NCBI GenBank assembly: GCA_016218025.1
Contig: JACRFD010000073.1
Span: 68,001 to 132,000, forward strand
Length of the DNA stretch: 64,000 nucleotides
Source of the DNA: Ignavibacteriales bacterium
GTDB taxonomy: Bacteria; Bacteroidota; Ignavibacteria; UBA10030; SZUA-254
Direction: 5' to 3'
The notes beneath the pieces were generated by a model that searched no databases, was not told where the DNA came from, and worked only from the letters and a program-made list of their open reading frames with translations. Both the position numbers and the translations under genes were made by a program. Positions 28,001-35,322 of this stretch are shown one piece after another. How positions within the stretch are numbered: position 1 is the stretch's first letter; each line of letters begins with the position of its first letter.

Positions 28001-28832
28001 CAAAGAGTACTTGTTGAAAAAGAGCGATTTAGAAAATATTTGTAGTGATGATTCTCTTAGATTAGAAATTATTGAAAAAGGAATTTCAAAAACCAATAAG
28101 AAATCTAATCGATATTTTTCAGGAAGATATATCTTGCCTTATGATAAAGGCGGCGAAAGCAATGCTGAGGGAGGGTGGATGCCAAATTATTATGTACCAA
28201 CAGAATATTTTATTGATTGGAGTGAATGGGCAGTAAATCGAATGAAAACATTAACTACAAAACAAAGAAACAAAATTACTGGAGAACCGGGAGGAGATGA
28301 TAGTGTGGCCTCTAGATTTCAAAACAGTGTCTCATATTTTAAATCAGGGATTACTTTTTCATCAAGAGGAGTTTATGCTCCTACTTTTAGAATAAAAGCA
28401 ACATCGGTATATGACAAAGAAAGTTCTAGCATATTTACGACAGATTATATTGATATTCTAATAAAACTATGCACGAAAATATCGAGATACTACTTTAAAA
28501 ATTTTGTACAACATACAATTTCATCAGACATTGATGCTATAAAAGATATAGTGTTGACCGTTGAGCGGGTAAATGATATATGTGTGAACAACTACAACAA
28601 TATTATCTCTCAACAGGGCGTAAAAGAGCGTTATGATTACCCCAGTAATGAACAAATCGAAATTGATAGATTGGTCTATGAAGCATACGGCTTAAATACA
28701 GAGGATGTTGAAGAAGTAGAAAACTGGTATGCGCGTCGCTACCCAAAACTATCAAAAGCCCAAAAAGAAAACCTGCGCAAACTCGGTAAAAGCGATGATT
28801 ATTTGGTTTTATATGGTTTGAAGAAAGAATGA
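25005..28832 (+). CDS. Eco57I-like DNA adenine methylase/specificity protein
   Basis: The protein has 1275 residues. The N-terminal region (about 1-190) is a mixed alpha/beta domain of unclear fold. Methyltransferase motif I is LDPACGSGAFPMGM (about 525) and motif IV is IGNPPYGG (about 743), the N6-adenine type. The preceding TGAYYTPRKV is typical of type I and type IIG methylases. The C-terminal 450 residues resemble a TaqI-type target-recognition domain. The tail EIDRLVYEAYGL is the terminal helix common to these enzymes. A type IIG enzyme would carry its own nuclease; no clear PD-(D/E)XK motif is seen at the N-terminus, so cleavage may fall to the PLD-helicase or the DUF1016 protein. The start overlaps the DUF1016 stop. 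The stop codon lies in the first palindrome of the repeat array. Confidence 0.9.
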   Translation: MTELDTKRAIKNSIKSFKQGQLLEQSKALLNSLGYNSDLTLKFSGDGKKDFLKIFDEDSRFRSDVGLIDNWKKIDLIFQITTSQITKQNELFGKSSLNKALEHSYLFFAIELNDSEFTRRELAQITREVNRLTKQPALILFKYGKLLSLAIIDRRPNKREDVKNVMEKVTLIKDVNIASPHRGHIDILFELSLEYLLVNYQIASWEQLHNAWREVLDTKELNNLFYSDLQQWFYWAIKEIKLPIIPAYVTKEECTKNFVVRMLARTMFCWFLKEKGLIRDELLEIIDHRGIRFPLTSDVEDNNFLSSNSYYRGVLQNIFYHALNKPEKSSSKDFKWRKYLHKQFPYEWLISIPYLNGGVFDELKEEDNAKESIEDDVLHIPNAIFYGKGGNEGLNQIFNKYKFTIEENTPLEEIVALDPELLGHVFENLLAELDPNLEESTIKSIRKMTGAYYTPRKVIQEMVNESLQLYITKHFKRSGTITTALRSKIHSLIYKDSTDAIDNDFCVGVVEALDQCKVLDPACGSGAFPMGMLHRMVDILKIVDPDNSRWVEHKLRRVDKGYRSEFKKILTKHLDDYTRKLGIIRDSIYGVDIQPLAVQITKLRFFISLLIDQKNDKGITPMPNIETKIICANTLKEFAPDLFSGDGVTQLLDARAKYYQPDITPDKRDEIAEEIADFLSVAFPDFAKLVTGKNIKGQNKVLLKEWFEHATLSSPFFNLELFFPEVGDCGGFDIVIGNPPYGGTKIGDDIRSELGLESKDPYGAFIARFISGGEKKTPLKHGGVLAYIVSDTFMTIKSHYPLRKQIMDNYIHKMIRVHPDTFHATVNTAIIIIERNVFPRDKDKRAVPTFNEKHICQMADLTNISIHDNYEHFVEVLHQTEGVGFTESDTRKAISNNEYAIYYYPQSLIATNSNLPFFVASPKLFSLMNDSGNILKKEIQKIGNKQVEVREIFINDKSIKVVKLGNVAEVCQGLATGDNESYLFQNPEVRGNYRSIKDFKEYLLKKSDLENICSDDSLRLEIIEKGISKTNKKSNRYFSGRYILPYDKGGESNAEGGWMPNYYVPTEYFIDWSEWAVNRMKTLTTKQRNKITGEPGGDDSVASRFQNSVSYFKSGITFSSRGVYAPTFRIKATSVYDKESSSIFTTDYIDILIKLCTKISRYYFKNFVQHTISSDIDAIKDIVLTVERVNDICVNNYNNIISQQGVKERYDYPSNEQIEIDRLVYEAYGLNTEDVEEVENWYARRYPKLSKAQKENLRKLGKSDDYLVLYGLKKE

Positions 28833-29222
28833 TGCCGTAGGCATCAAATGTTTATAGAAGAAGAAAACGAAACCAACATGCGACCCCTTCGGGGTCGAAC
28901 ATTCTTAGCAAATCAAATCTATAAACATATGAACCCTACGGGTTCATTGATAAAATCTAAAATGAACGATGCCGTAGGCATCAAATGTTTATAGAAAAAG
29001 AAATACGAAACCGACATGCGACCCCTTCAGGGTCGAACATCTCATCAAACCAAATCTATAAACATATGAACCCTACGGTTTCATTGATAAAATCTAAAAT
29101 GAACGATGCCGTAGGCATCGAATGTTTATAGAAAAAGAAACAATACAAACGTACGACCCCGAAGGGGTCGAACAAATTGTAACAACGGTATGTTCTATAA
29201 ACATGTTATCCCTATGGGATAA
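28831..29222. repeat. Tandem array of three 137-bp palindromic units (REP-like)
   Basis: Unit starts at 28831, 28968 and 29105 are exactly 137 bp apart. Each unit has palindrome A (GATGCCGTAGGCATC), palindrome B (CGACCCCTTCGGGGTCG at 28881; variants at 29019 and 29154) and palindrome C (ATGAACCCTACGGGTTCAT at 28929; variant at 29066; replaced by TTATCCCTATGGGATAA at 29206). TGTTTATAGA after A and TCTATAAACA before C are also inverted around B. The array ends about 27 bases before the transposase start. This fits REP sequences with their own Y1 transposase. Confidence 0.85.
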
Positions 29223-29249
29223 TAATATAAAACACAAAACATTAATTAT

Positions 29250-29714
29250 ATGCCGAACACATACACACAAATTTACATACAAATAGTTTTTGCCGTTAAA
29301 GGCAGGAACTCTCTTATACATCATTCGTGGGAAGAACAATTGTATAAATACATAACCGGAATTGTCCAAAACAAAGAACAAAAAATGTTGGCAATTAACG
29401 GATTACCCGATCACATTCATTTTCTTATCGGTATGAAGCCGGACTGCACACTCTCAGACCTCGTAAGAGAAATCAAAAAATCTTCAAACGCATTTATAAA
29501 AGAAAACAAATTCACAAAATTAAGATTTCAATGGCAGGAAGGGTTTGGTGCATTTTCCTATAGCCATTCTCAATTGGACGATGTTGTCGGATACATAATG
29601 AATCAAAAGCAACACCACAAAAAGAAAACATTTAAAGAAGAATATCTTTAACTGCTTACAAAATTTAACATTGAATTCAAAAACGAATATTTATTTGAAT
29701 GGGTAAATATATGA
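29250..29714 (+). pseudogene. REP-associated (IS200-like, Y1/HUH) transposase with in-frame stop
   Basis: The open frame 29250-29651 gives 133 residues of a TnpA/RAYT-type single-strand transposase: IYIQIVFAVKGR, the HUH metal site in LPDHIHFLIG, and the catalytic-Tyr region FSYSHSQLDDVVGYI followed by NQKQHH. Translation stops at TAA (29649-29651), but the same frame continues with LLTKFNIEFKNEYLFEW to TGA at 29712-29714. That segment is the normal C-terminus of the family. A single nonsense codon thus interrupts an otherwise intact gene. The fully read frame would overlap the EVE gene start as ATGA. It may be recently inactivated, or functional as a truncated protein. Confidence 0.8.
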
Positions 29715-30121
29715 ATTACTGGCTCATCAAATTTGCACCGTTTAGATACAGCTGGAACGATTGTCTGAAGAATGGCAGGTTTGAAATCTACTCAGTCCGT
29801 AGTCCACAAGCGTGCGTAAATCTCAAGAAAATGAAATTGGGTGATCGGGTTCTTTTCTATCATAGTCAAAAAGAAAAACAGGTGATGGGATCCATGAAAG
29901 TAATAGAAGAAGCCCACCAAGATCCAACAACAAAAAATCCCCAATGGGTATCTGTAACATTTGAACCGGTCGAAACATTTAAATATCCTGTTACCTTACA
30001 GCAAATCAAAGCGCTACCTGAACTAAAGAATATAGGACTTATTAAACAACCAAGATTAGCGGTGTTGTCTCTCTTGCAAACGGAATATGAATGTATTTTG
30101 AGAATGGGAAAAGTATTGTGA
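29711..30121 (+). CDS. EVE-domain protein
   Basis: The protein has about 136 residues; the ATG at 29711 begins MNYWLIKFAP, matching the family start, while an in-frame ATG at 29699 adds four residues. Core features are YSVRSPQACVNLKKMKLGD, VLFYHSQKEKQVMGSMKV, WVSVTFEPVE and the C-terminal RLAVLSLLQTEYECIL. EVE domains belong to the PUA-like fold, bind modified bases, and often occur in restriction systems directed at modified DNA. Here it lies inside a defence island, next to a transposase and a methylase fragment. Its stop overlaps the GTG of the next fragment. It is a probable modified-DNA reader. Confidence 0.88.
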   Translation: MNYWLIKFAPFRYSWNDCLKNGRFEIYSVRSPQACVNLKKMKLGDRVLFYHSQKEKQVMGSMKVIEEAHQDPTTKNPQWVSVTFEPVETFKYPVTLQQIKALPELKNIGLIKQPRLAVLSLLQTEYECILRMGKVL

Positions 30122-30285
30122 ACAAAAGGCATACTGCAAACACAACCGCCTTAGAACGCGAGATAGATTTGCTTGTGTATCGTCTCTACAATCTCACGTA
30201 CGAAGAGGCGAAAGTAATTGATCCAGCGTTGAGTGAGGAAGAGTTTAACCGATCTCGATTTGCCATCCCCGTTTATTGCACTTAG
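30118..30285 (+). pseudogene. C-terminal fragment of an Eco57I-like methylase
   Basis: This frame of 55 residues starts at GTG 30118, overlapping the EVE stop (GTGA). The stretch LEREIDLLVYRLYNLTYEE is the characteristic terminal helix of large restriction methylases and matches the tail of the intact methylase at 25005-28832 (EIDRLVYEAYGLNTED). No other methylase motif precedes it. It is best read as a relic of a second methylase whose body was lost; it could also be a small expressed protein. Its 3' end overlaps a convergent gene by about 40 bases. Confidence 0.65.
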
Positions 30286-30577
30286 GGCATTTCAAGTATT
30301 TCGAATTTGGAGTGTGTGGGCTAAAGAAATCAATAAGGGCTGAAATTTTAAATTCATTGTTACATTCAACACAGCGATAAACGGTATTTCGTGCGTGTTG
30401 TCGAACAATGAAAAACAACGTACCTCCAACACCAATAATTAACCAAGCGATAAAACCAATGGGCCAGAAAATTAGCCCTATTAAATATGCACTTATCGCT
30501 AATGTCGTAGTGACCAACAATATTCGGAAGACTGTATTTTTCCATCCAGAATTAGTATCCTCAATATCTGAGTGCAT
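30245..30577 (-). CDS. Small membrane protein with C-terminal zinc ribbon
   Basis: The protein has 110 residues. Two hydrophobic helices (about 15-35 and 38-60) are followed by CVECNNEF and CPKCNKRG, a four-cysteine zinc ribbon, so the ribbon is probably cytosolic at the membrane. No family name is recognised. GAGGA lies upstream of the start. It is transcribed opposite to the defence genes, and its 3' end overlaps the methylase fragment. Confidence 0.6.
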   Translation of the reverse strand: MHSDIEDTNSGWKNTVFRILLVTTTLAISAYLIGLIFWPIGFIAWLIIGVGGTLFFIVRQHARNTVYRCVECNNEFKISALIDFFSPHTPNSKYLKCPKCNKRGWQIEIG

Positions 30578-30627
30578 ATGAATCCTCTCCTCATAAAAAT
30601 TGTATGATTAATTGTTATGTACGGCAA

Positions 30628-31818
30628 CTATAGAATTTTATTCAATGCCTGATCTAGATCGTAGCGAAGGTCTTCATAATCTTCACAGCCAACCGCGATG
30701 CGAACCAGTTCATCGGAAATACCGGCTTTGATTTTTTCTTCTTTCGACACTGAAGCATGAGTCATGGATGCAGGATGTTCGATCAATGATTCTACGCCGC
30801 CCAATGAAACCGCTAAGGTGAAGACTTCAACATTGTTCATCACTATCTTACCGCCTTCTAAACCGTTCTTTACGCCAATGGCAATCATCGCGCCGAAACC
30901 GTCCATTTGCTTCTTAGCTATTTCATACTGCGGGTGTTCAGGCAAGCCGGGATATGTAACCCATAAAACTTTCGGATGTTTTTTCAAATGTTGCGCAAGC
31001 TTCATCGCGTTCTCCTGGCTTTTCTCAACCCTCAATCCTAATGTTCGTATGCCGCGCAATACGAGCCATGCCTGGTGGGGATCCATAGTTCCGCCAAAGG
31101 AAGTAAACGTGGGACGAATTATCTTGTAATAATTTTCATCTTTAACTACAATCATCCCGCCAACTACATCGCTGTGACCATTGAGAAATTTCGTCAAGCT
31201 GTGAACGATGATATCTGCTCCGAATTCAAACGGACGTTGAAGATACGGGCTTGCAAAAGTATTATCAACAACAAGCGGGAGTTTATGTTGATGTGCAATC
31301 TCGGCGACACCTTTGAGGTCGGTGATTGTGATTGTTGGATTTGCGGGTGTCTCTATGAAAATCATTTTCGTATTCGGCTTGATTGCTTTTTTAATATTTT
31401 CAAGATTTGTTGTATCGACGAATGAAGATTCAACTCCGTACTTGGCGTAAATTGTTTCAAGCACAACACGTGACGGACCGTAAACAGTTTCGGAACTGAC
31501 TACATGCGCGCCTTGATGAAGCAGGGCAGTGTACACAGTTGTTATTGCCGCCATACCTGTTGCCGTTGCGAAACCTTTATAGCCGCCTTCGAGTTCGGTT
31601 ACATTTTCTTCAAGCGCGTTGATGGTTGGATTTCCCAAACGTGTGTAGATGTATCCTTGTTTTGTACCGGCGAAGCGCGCGGCGCCTTCATCAGCGCTTG
31701 GAAATGCGAAAGTTGAGCTTTGAAAAATCGGCATCGAAACTTCGCCTATTTCCGAAAGATGAGAATTGCCTGCATGAATTGCTTTAGTAGATTTACCGAA
31801 CTTTTTATTTAACTTCAT
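30628..31818 (-). CDS. Trans-sulfuration family PLP enzyme (cystathionine gamma-synthase/lyase type)
   Basis: The protein has about 396 residues of the Cys/Met-metabolism PLP family (fold type I). It shows STFAFPSADEGA, GYIYTRLGNPTINALE, ATGMAAITTVYTAL, FIETPANPT, VVDNTFASPYLQRP, the PLP lysine in SLTKFLNGHSD, and the closing SLGGVESLIEHPASMTH. The loop SETVYGPSRVV lacks the Cys of methionine gamma-lyases (LYGCT), so synthase or cystathionine lyase activity is more likely; sequence alone does not separate them. The ATG at 31818 follows AAAGGA; a TTG one codon earlier is possible. Confidence 0.88.
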   Translation of the reverse strand: MKLNKKFGKSTKAIHAGNSHLSEIGEVSMPIFQSSTFAFPSADEGAARFAGTKQGYIYTRLGNPTINALEENVTELEGGYKGFATATGMAAITTVYTALLHQGAHVVSSETVYGPSRVVLETIYAKYGVESSFVDTTNLENIKKAIKPNTKMIFIETPANPTITITDLKGVAEIAHQHKLPLVVDNTFASPYLQRPFEFGADIIVHSLTKFLNGHSDVVGGMIVVKDENYYKIIRPTFTSFGGTMDPHQAWLVLRGIRTLGLRVEKSQENAMKLAQHLKKHPKVLWVTYPGLPEHPQYEIAKKQMDGFGAMIAIGVKNGLEGGKIVMNNVEVFTLAVSLGGVESLIEHPASMTHASVSKEEKIKAGISDELVRIAVGCEDYEDLRYDLDQALNKIL

Positions 31819-31866
31819 CAAAATATCCTTTGTAATCTCTATTGTTTTTGAATTAACTTTATTTTT

Positions 31867-32313
31867 TTATTCATTCGATTTTTTTCTTCTTATTTCCGAT
31901 TCTCTTTTTCGAGCAGTACCGAGCAAGCCTATTGCAGCAATTCCGATAAATGCCGCGGGTGCAAGAACGGGGGGTGACGCCTCATCGGATTTTTCTTCTT
32001 CTTCAACTAATTCGGTTTTCTCTTCGCCTCTTTCAAATCTTTCCTTATTATGAAAGAAGATCCCGCCGAACCCTACTAACATCGTCAACATCAGATAGAA
32101 ATGCAGCAATCTAATTAAACCATCTTTCCAGCTTTGAACTGCAAGAAGAGCAATTATAAATCCGATAATACTGACTATAATCGGTATAAAAGCTGGTCGT
32201 TCATTTGGCAGAACATCTTGATGTTCGAGAAGAGTGTCGATAAATAAAAATAAAAAACCTCCGGCAACCAACAACACCAACACCCGATTTATTGAAAAAG
32301 ATTTAAATAACAT
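31867..32313 (-). CDS. Predicted membrane protein of unknown function
   Basis: The protein has 148 residues with hydrophobic helices at about 9-26, 43-60 and 68-87. A strongly acidic stretch follows (EEKTELVEEEEKSDE), then a further hydrophobic segment (about 117-133) and a basic tail (ARKRESEIRRKK). No family is recognised. GAGAGG precedes the ATG. It lies about 45 bases upstream of the trans-sulfuration gene on the same strand, but nothing else links the two. Confidence 0.55.
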   Translation of the reverse strand: MLFKSFSINRVLVLLVAGGFLFLFIDTLLEHQDVLPNERPAFIPIIVSIIGFIIALLAVQSWKDGLIRLLHFYLMLTMLVGFGGIFFHNKERFERGEEKTELVEEEEKSDEASPPVLAPAAFIGIAAIGLLGTARKRESEIRRKKSNE

Positions 32314-32395
32314 AATAACCTCTCAAAAAATTTGAATATGAGAATAATTTTATTCAAATGGCTACATAAAATAAGAAAAGTCGGTTACAAATAAA

Positions 32396-32422
32396 AACCC
32401 CGTCTGTTTTGCAAACGGGGTT
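32396..32422 (-). terminator. Rho-independent terminator of the subtilase gene
   Basis: AACCCCGT (32396-32403) pairs with ACGGGGTT (32415-32422). On the minus strand the hairpin is followed by TTTTTATTT, and it starts about 22 bases past the subtilase stop. Confidence 0.88.
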
Positions 32423-32444
32423 CGAGATATTGAAGTATATAGAA

Positions 32445-33854
32445 TTAGAAACCGCTTACATTTAAACGTCCGCCGGTTACACATTTGCCTGATAATGAAG
32501 TTGTAGGAACTACACTTGCAAGCACTGCGGATTTAATAGTAGCGGCAGTTGAACCTGGATGATATGCCGCATAAAGGGCAACACCACCGGTAACATGCGG
32601 AGTTGCCATTGATGTTCCGCTGTATGATGCATAACTTGCTGCACCTGATTTACTCGGAATAGTAGAATAGATAGCAGAACCCGGTGCACCCAAATCAACA
32701 GTTGTTAAACCGTAATTTGAGAAACTAGATAATGTTCCCGTTGAAGTTATTGATGCGACTGCAATAATATTCGCATTAGGATAACATGACGGATAACTTG
32801 CCGTTGCGTCTGTGTTGCTTCCATCATTACCTGCTGCCGCTACGAACAAAATATTTGCTTGATTTGAGCGTTCGATAGCATCTTGCAGTGCCTGCGAGAA
32901 TGCGCCGCCGCCCCATGAATTATTTGTTGCAACAATATTTAATCCATGACGCGATTTAAGATCTGTGAAATAATCAAGAGCTAAGATAGCATTGGTAGTA
33001 GTTCCACCTGTTTTACCAAGAAACTTACCGGAAATAATTTGGATATTCCAACAAACACCGACAACACCAAGAGCGTTGCCGCCTTTTGCGCCGATTGTAC
33101 CGGCAACATGCGTACCATGATCGTCAGCTGGACCGTCGTAAATTGTATTATTATTTCCGTCAAAATCCCAACCGTGTATATCATCGATGTAACCATTGCC
33201 GTCGTTATCGATACCATCTACCGGATCATACGGGTTTGTCCAAATTTGTCCGGCAAGATCAGTATGAGTGAACATAATTCCCTCATCTATTTCTCCAACA
33301 AATACAGTTGATAACCCGGTATGTCCTGCTGCCCATGCTTCTCCTGCCTGGGAACCGTATTGGTTGGCGGGTGTTGTAGCATCGCCATACATTCCCCACA
33401 ACGATCCATTAGTATAATATGTGTCATTTGAAGTTGCATCGTGATAATAATAGTAGTTCGGTTCTGCATAGACAACGTCTGGAGAATTTTTTAATGCGTT
33501 GACTGCATCGCGAACCGGCATCGTTGTATTAATAACTGTGATGCCTTCATTGTCTCCGGCTTTTTTCATAGCCGCGGTGATAATATTTTTATTTAATTTA
33601 CCGTTAACTGAACCAAAAGCAGCGTTGCGTTTAACATCGGCAACGCCTGTTTTGAATTTAACAATCACTTCTCCGGGGACGAATTCAAGTCGGGTTCCAT
33701 CGTAACCGACTTTTTCTAAAGGTGTGATTTGTTGGGTTCCAACAGATTGGGTGGGGGCTTCGGTTTTTGAACAGCCTGCTATCACCACAATAACCAGGAA
33801 CGAAAGTAATCCAAGCAAAATTATTTTGCCGGACCATGTACGTGTATCGTTCAT
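32445..33854 (-). CDS. Lipoprotein subtilisin-like serine protease (S8)
   Basis: The protein has 469 residues. A signal peptide with lipobox VVIAGC suggests an exported lipoprotein. The propeptide region (about 48-125) has the fervidolysin-type VPGEVIVKFKTG and DVVYAEPNYYY. The catalytic domain (about 150-465) has the triad Asp in VGEIDEGIMFTHTDL, His in DDHGTHVAGTIGA and Ser in SGTSMATPHVTGG, with the oxyanion Asn in TNNSWGG. A Ca-binding type loop VDGIDNDGNGYIDD lies after the first Asp. Inferred role: extracellular peptide release feeding the amino-acid catabolic genes of this window. AAGGAG precedes the ATG and a strong terminator follows. Confidence 0.92.
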   Translation of the reverse strand: MNDTRTWSGKIILLGLLSFLVIVVIAGCSKTEAPTQSVGTQQITPLEKVGYDGTRLEFVPGEVIVKFKTGVADVKRNAAFGSVNGKLNKNIITAAMKKAGDNEGITVINTTMPVRDAVNALKNSPDVVYAEPNYYYYHDATSNDTYYTNGSLWGMYGDATTPANQYGSQAGEAWAAGHTGLSTVFVGEIDEGIMFTHTDLAGQIWTNPYDPVDGIDNDGNGYIDDIHGWDFDGNNNTIYDGPADDHGTHVAGTIGAKGGNALGVVGVCWNIQIISGKFLGKTGGTTTNAILALDYFTDLKSRHGLNIVATNNSWGGGAFSQALQDAIERSNQANILFVAAAGNDGSNTDATASYPSCYPNANIIAVASITSTGTLSSFSNYGLTTVDLGAPGSAIYSTIPSKSGAASYASYSGTSMATPHVTGGVALYAAYHPGSTAATIKSAVLASVVPTTSLSGKCVTGGRLNVSGF

Positions 33855-34044
33855 AAAAAACTCCTTATGAATTAGGTGTGGGTTATTAATGATATGCGGG
33901 CAGTTTTATTATATAAAATATTTAGCTTGATGTCAAGATATATTTTCAAGAATGTGATGAAAATTACTTGAATTTTTCATTTCTTGGGTGGCTCTTATGC
34001 TGATTTTCTGCATTGAATTTATTCAATTAAGGAGAAAGCATATT

Positions 34045-34258
34045 ATGAAAGCTGAGTGTGCCTATTCTTTGCATGCTAGAGGTATGGCATGAATCCCGAA
34101 TAAGTTTGGCTTTGGCAGGAGCTTTTTGTAATAATTGCAGAGTTTGTTTTATTGATGCAGGCGGTTGTATCTTAGACAAGTGTAGCATAAATGGAAACAT
34201 AATTTTAGTGATCAGCCCGCTTGATAATATGATCTTGCCCCGAATTTCTGGACAATAA
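34045..34258 (+). pseudogene. Possible frameshifted remnant of a Cys-rich metal-binding protein
   Basis: An ATG at 34045 with AAGGAG upstream opens a 15-codon frame. A different plus frame continues from about 34058 to TAA at 34256-34258 and encodes AFCNNCRVCF and GGCILDKC. A single frameshift would join the two. The cysteine layout recalls small metal-binding proteins, but similarity cannot be tested here. Confidence 0.25.
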
Positions 34259-34267
34259 GTTTATTCT

Positions 34268-34368
34268 CGTTCCGAAAGTCCCTTTCGGAACGGGAGCTCA
34301 GAGCATTCCCACACTAAGCGTGGGAACAAGCCTTCAACACTGGGCATTTCCACGCAGAGCATGGAAAT
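34268..34368. repeat. Three short palindromes in tandem
   Basis: 34268-34292 is CGTTCCGAAAG, loop TCC, CTTTCGGAACG. 34306-34326 is TTCCCAC...GTGGGAA. 34346-34368 is ATTTCCACGCAGAGCATGGAAAT. The last two look like diverged copies of the same element (arms T(T/C)CCA(C) with an A/G-rich loop). Confidence 0.7.
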
Positions 34369-34433
34369 GAGCAACAATTGATTACCCCTTATAAATCTCC
34401 ACCACCCTTTTCTCAATCTCATAAATATAAAAA

Positions 34434-34460
34434 CCCACCCTGATTTTTTATCAGAACGGG
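34434..34460 (-). terminator. Rho-independent terminator of the OsmC/sigma operon
   Basis: CCCACCCTGAT (34434-34444) pairs along its whole length with ATCAGAACGGG (34450-34460), with three G-U pairs on the minus-strand RNA. The minus strand continues with TTTTTATATTT. It lies about 130 bases after the OsmC stop. Confidence 0.75.
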
Positions 34461-34589
34461 CTTTGGAATATTTTTATAGTTTTCCCGCTGTTGGCTGAAC
34501 AAACACTCAAATACCAAGATACTACAAAATTATATTACTTCACCCCCCATTTTTTCAGTTCTAAAATAATGCTCCGTAGAGTGATTTGA

Positions 34590-35021
34590 TTACTTGTCGG
34601 GTGCAACTATCCTATAAGAATGTGTTATCTTCACGGTCGGTTTCAGCATTGCCGATACCGAACAATACTTGGTCGTAGATAATTCAATCGCACGCTCAAC
34701 ATCGGCAGTTTGGATTCCCTCACCGTAAAAAACATATTCGATGTGGATTTCGGAAAAAACTTTCGGGTGTTCTTCAACTTCGTTGCCAGTGATATTCATC
34801 TCGAAACCGGTGAGTGGAACTCTTCTTTTTTTCAACATTGCGGCGACATCGCTTCCGGTGCATCCGCCAAGTGCAATTAATAGTAATTCCTTCGGGCGCG
34901 TACCTGCATTACTTCCACCAAAGTCTTCAGGTCCATCCATAGTTACCCAGTGATTTGAATCTGCTTTTCCTGCGAATGTGATACCCCGAATCTGTTTCAC
35001 CAATGCTTTTTTCTGTGCCAT
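34590..35021 (-). CDS. OsmC-family peroxidase-like protein
   Basis: The protein has 143 residues. OsmC/Ohr proteins reduce organic peroxides with two cysteines; both are present here, in LIALGGCTGSDVAAML and TTKYCSVSAML. The GPEDFGGSNAGTRPKELLL segment is also typical. Family context suggests defence against peroxide or thiol stress in the cytosol. It is the last gene of a run with DUF2892 (15 bases upstream), an anti-sigma factor and an ECF sigma factor, so it is a likely member of that regulon. GAAG precedes the ATG. Confidence 0.9.
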   Translation of the reverse strand: MAQKKALVKQIRGITFAGKADSNHWVTMDGPEDFGGSNAGTRPKELLLIALGGCTGSDVAAMLKKRRVPLTGFEMNITGNEVEEHPKVFSEIHIEYVFYGEGIQTADVERAIELSTTKYCSVSAMLKPTVKITHSYRIVAPDK

Positions 35022-35036
35022 ATTTCTTCCCTGTTA

Positions 35037-35252
35037 TTATTTTTTGGATTTATCTTCTTTAAGTGTCGACATCTTCATCGGTGAGTAAAGCGGACAAAAA
35101 CCAACGAGGCTCGTCAATACGAAAATTATTCCTAGAATTAATAATACGATACCAAATGTGCCGGTAACCGTGTCGGTAAAGTACAATATCCCAAATAAAA
35201 TTCCGAGTAGAATTCGCGCAATTTTATCAAATGATCCCATGTTTTTTTTCAT
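35037..35252 (-). CDS. DUF2892 (YgaP-type) small membrane protein
   Basis: The protein has 71 residues with two membrane helices: IARILLGILFGILYF and IVLLILGIIFVLTSLVGF. The second is followed by CPLYSPM, the usual end of DUF2892/YgaP membrane domains. Related domains often accompany rhodanese or thiol-handling proteins. AAAGGAA precedes the ATG. It is co-directional with OsmC and the sigma/anti-sigma genes. Confidence 0.85.
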   Translation of the reverse strand: MKKNMGSFDKIARILLGILFGILYFTDTVTGTFGIVLLILGIIFVLTSLVGFCPLYSPMKMSTLKEDKSKK

Positions 35253-35322
35253 ATATTTTTCCTTTCATTATTTCTTTTCTTGTTAATTTACAACTATAAC
35301 TTTCATTTTTACATAGATTGTT

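Larger units (their letters stand above)
33855..34589. other. Long intergenic region with palindromes and a possible gene relic
   Basis: This spacer of 735 bases contains the subtilase promoter at its left edge, a possible decayed Cys-rich gene (34045-34258), three hairpins (34268-34368) and the terminator of the OsmC operon (34434-34460). No intact gene was found. Confidence 0.5.

Noticed and set aside
20561..28832. Identification as DISARM or BREX
   Set aside because: A PLD domain, SNF2-like helicase and methylase recall these systems, but DrmA, DrmB/DUF1998, PglZ and BrxC were not found, and PLD and helicase are fused.
28831..29222. CRISPR-like array
   Set aside because: The period is regular, but the intervening sequence is also repeated, units are palindromic REP-like, there are only three copies and no cas genes are near.
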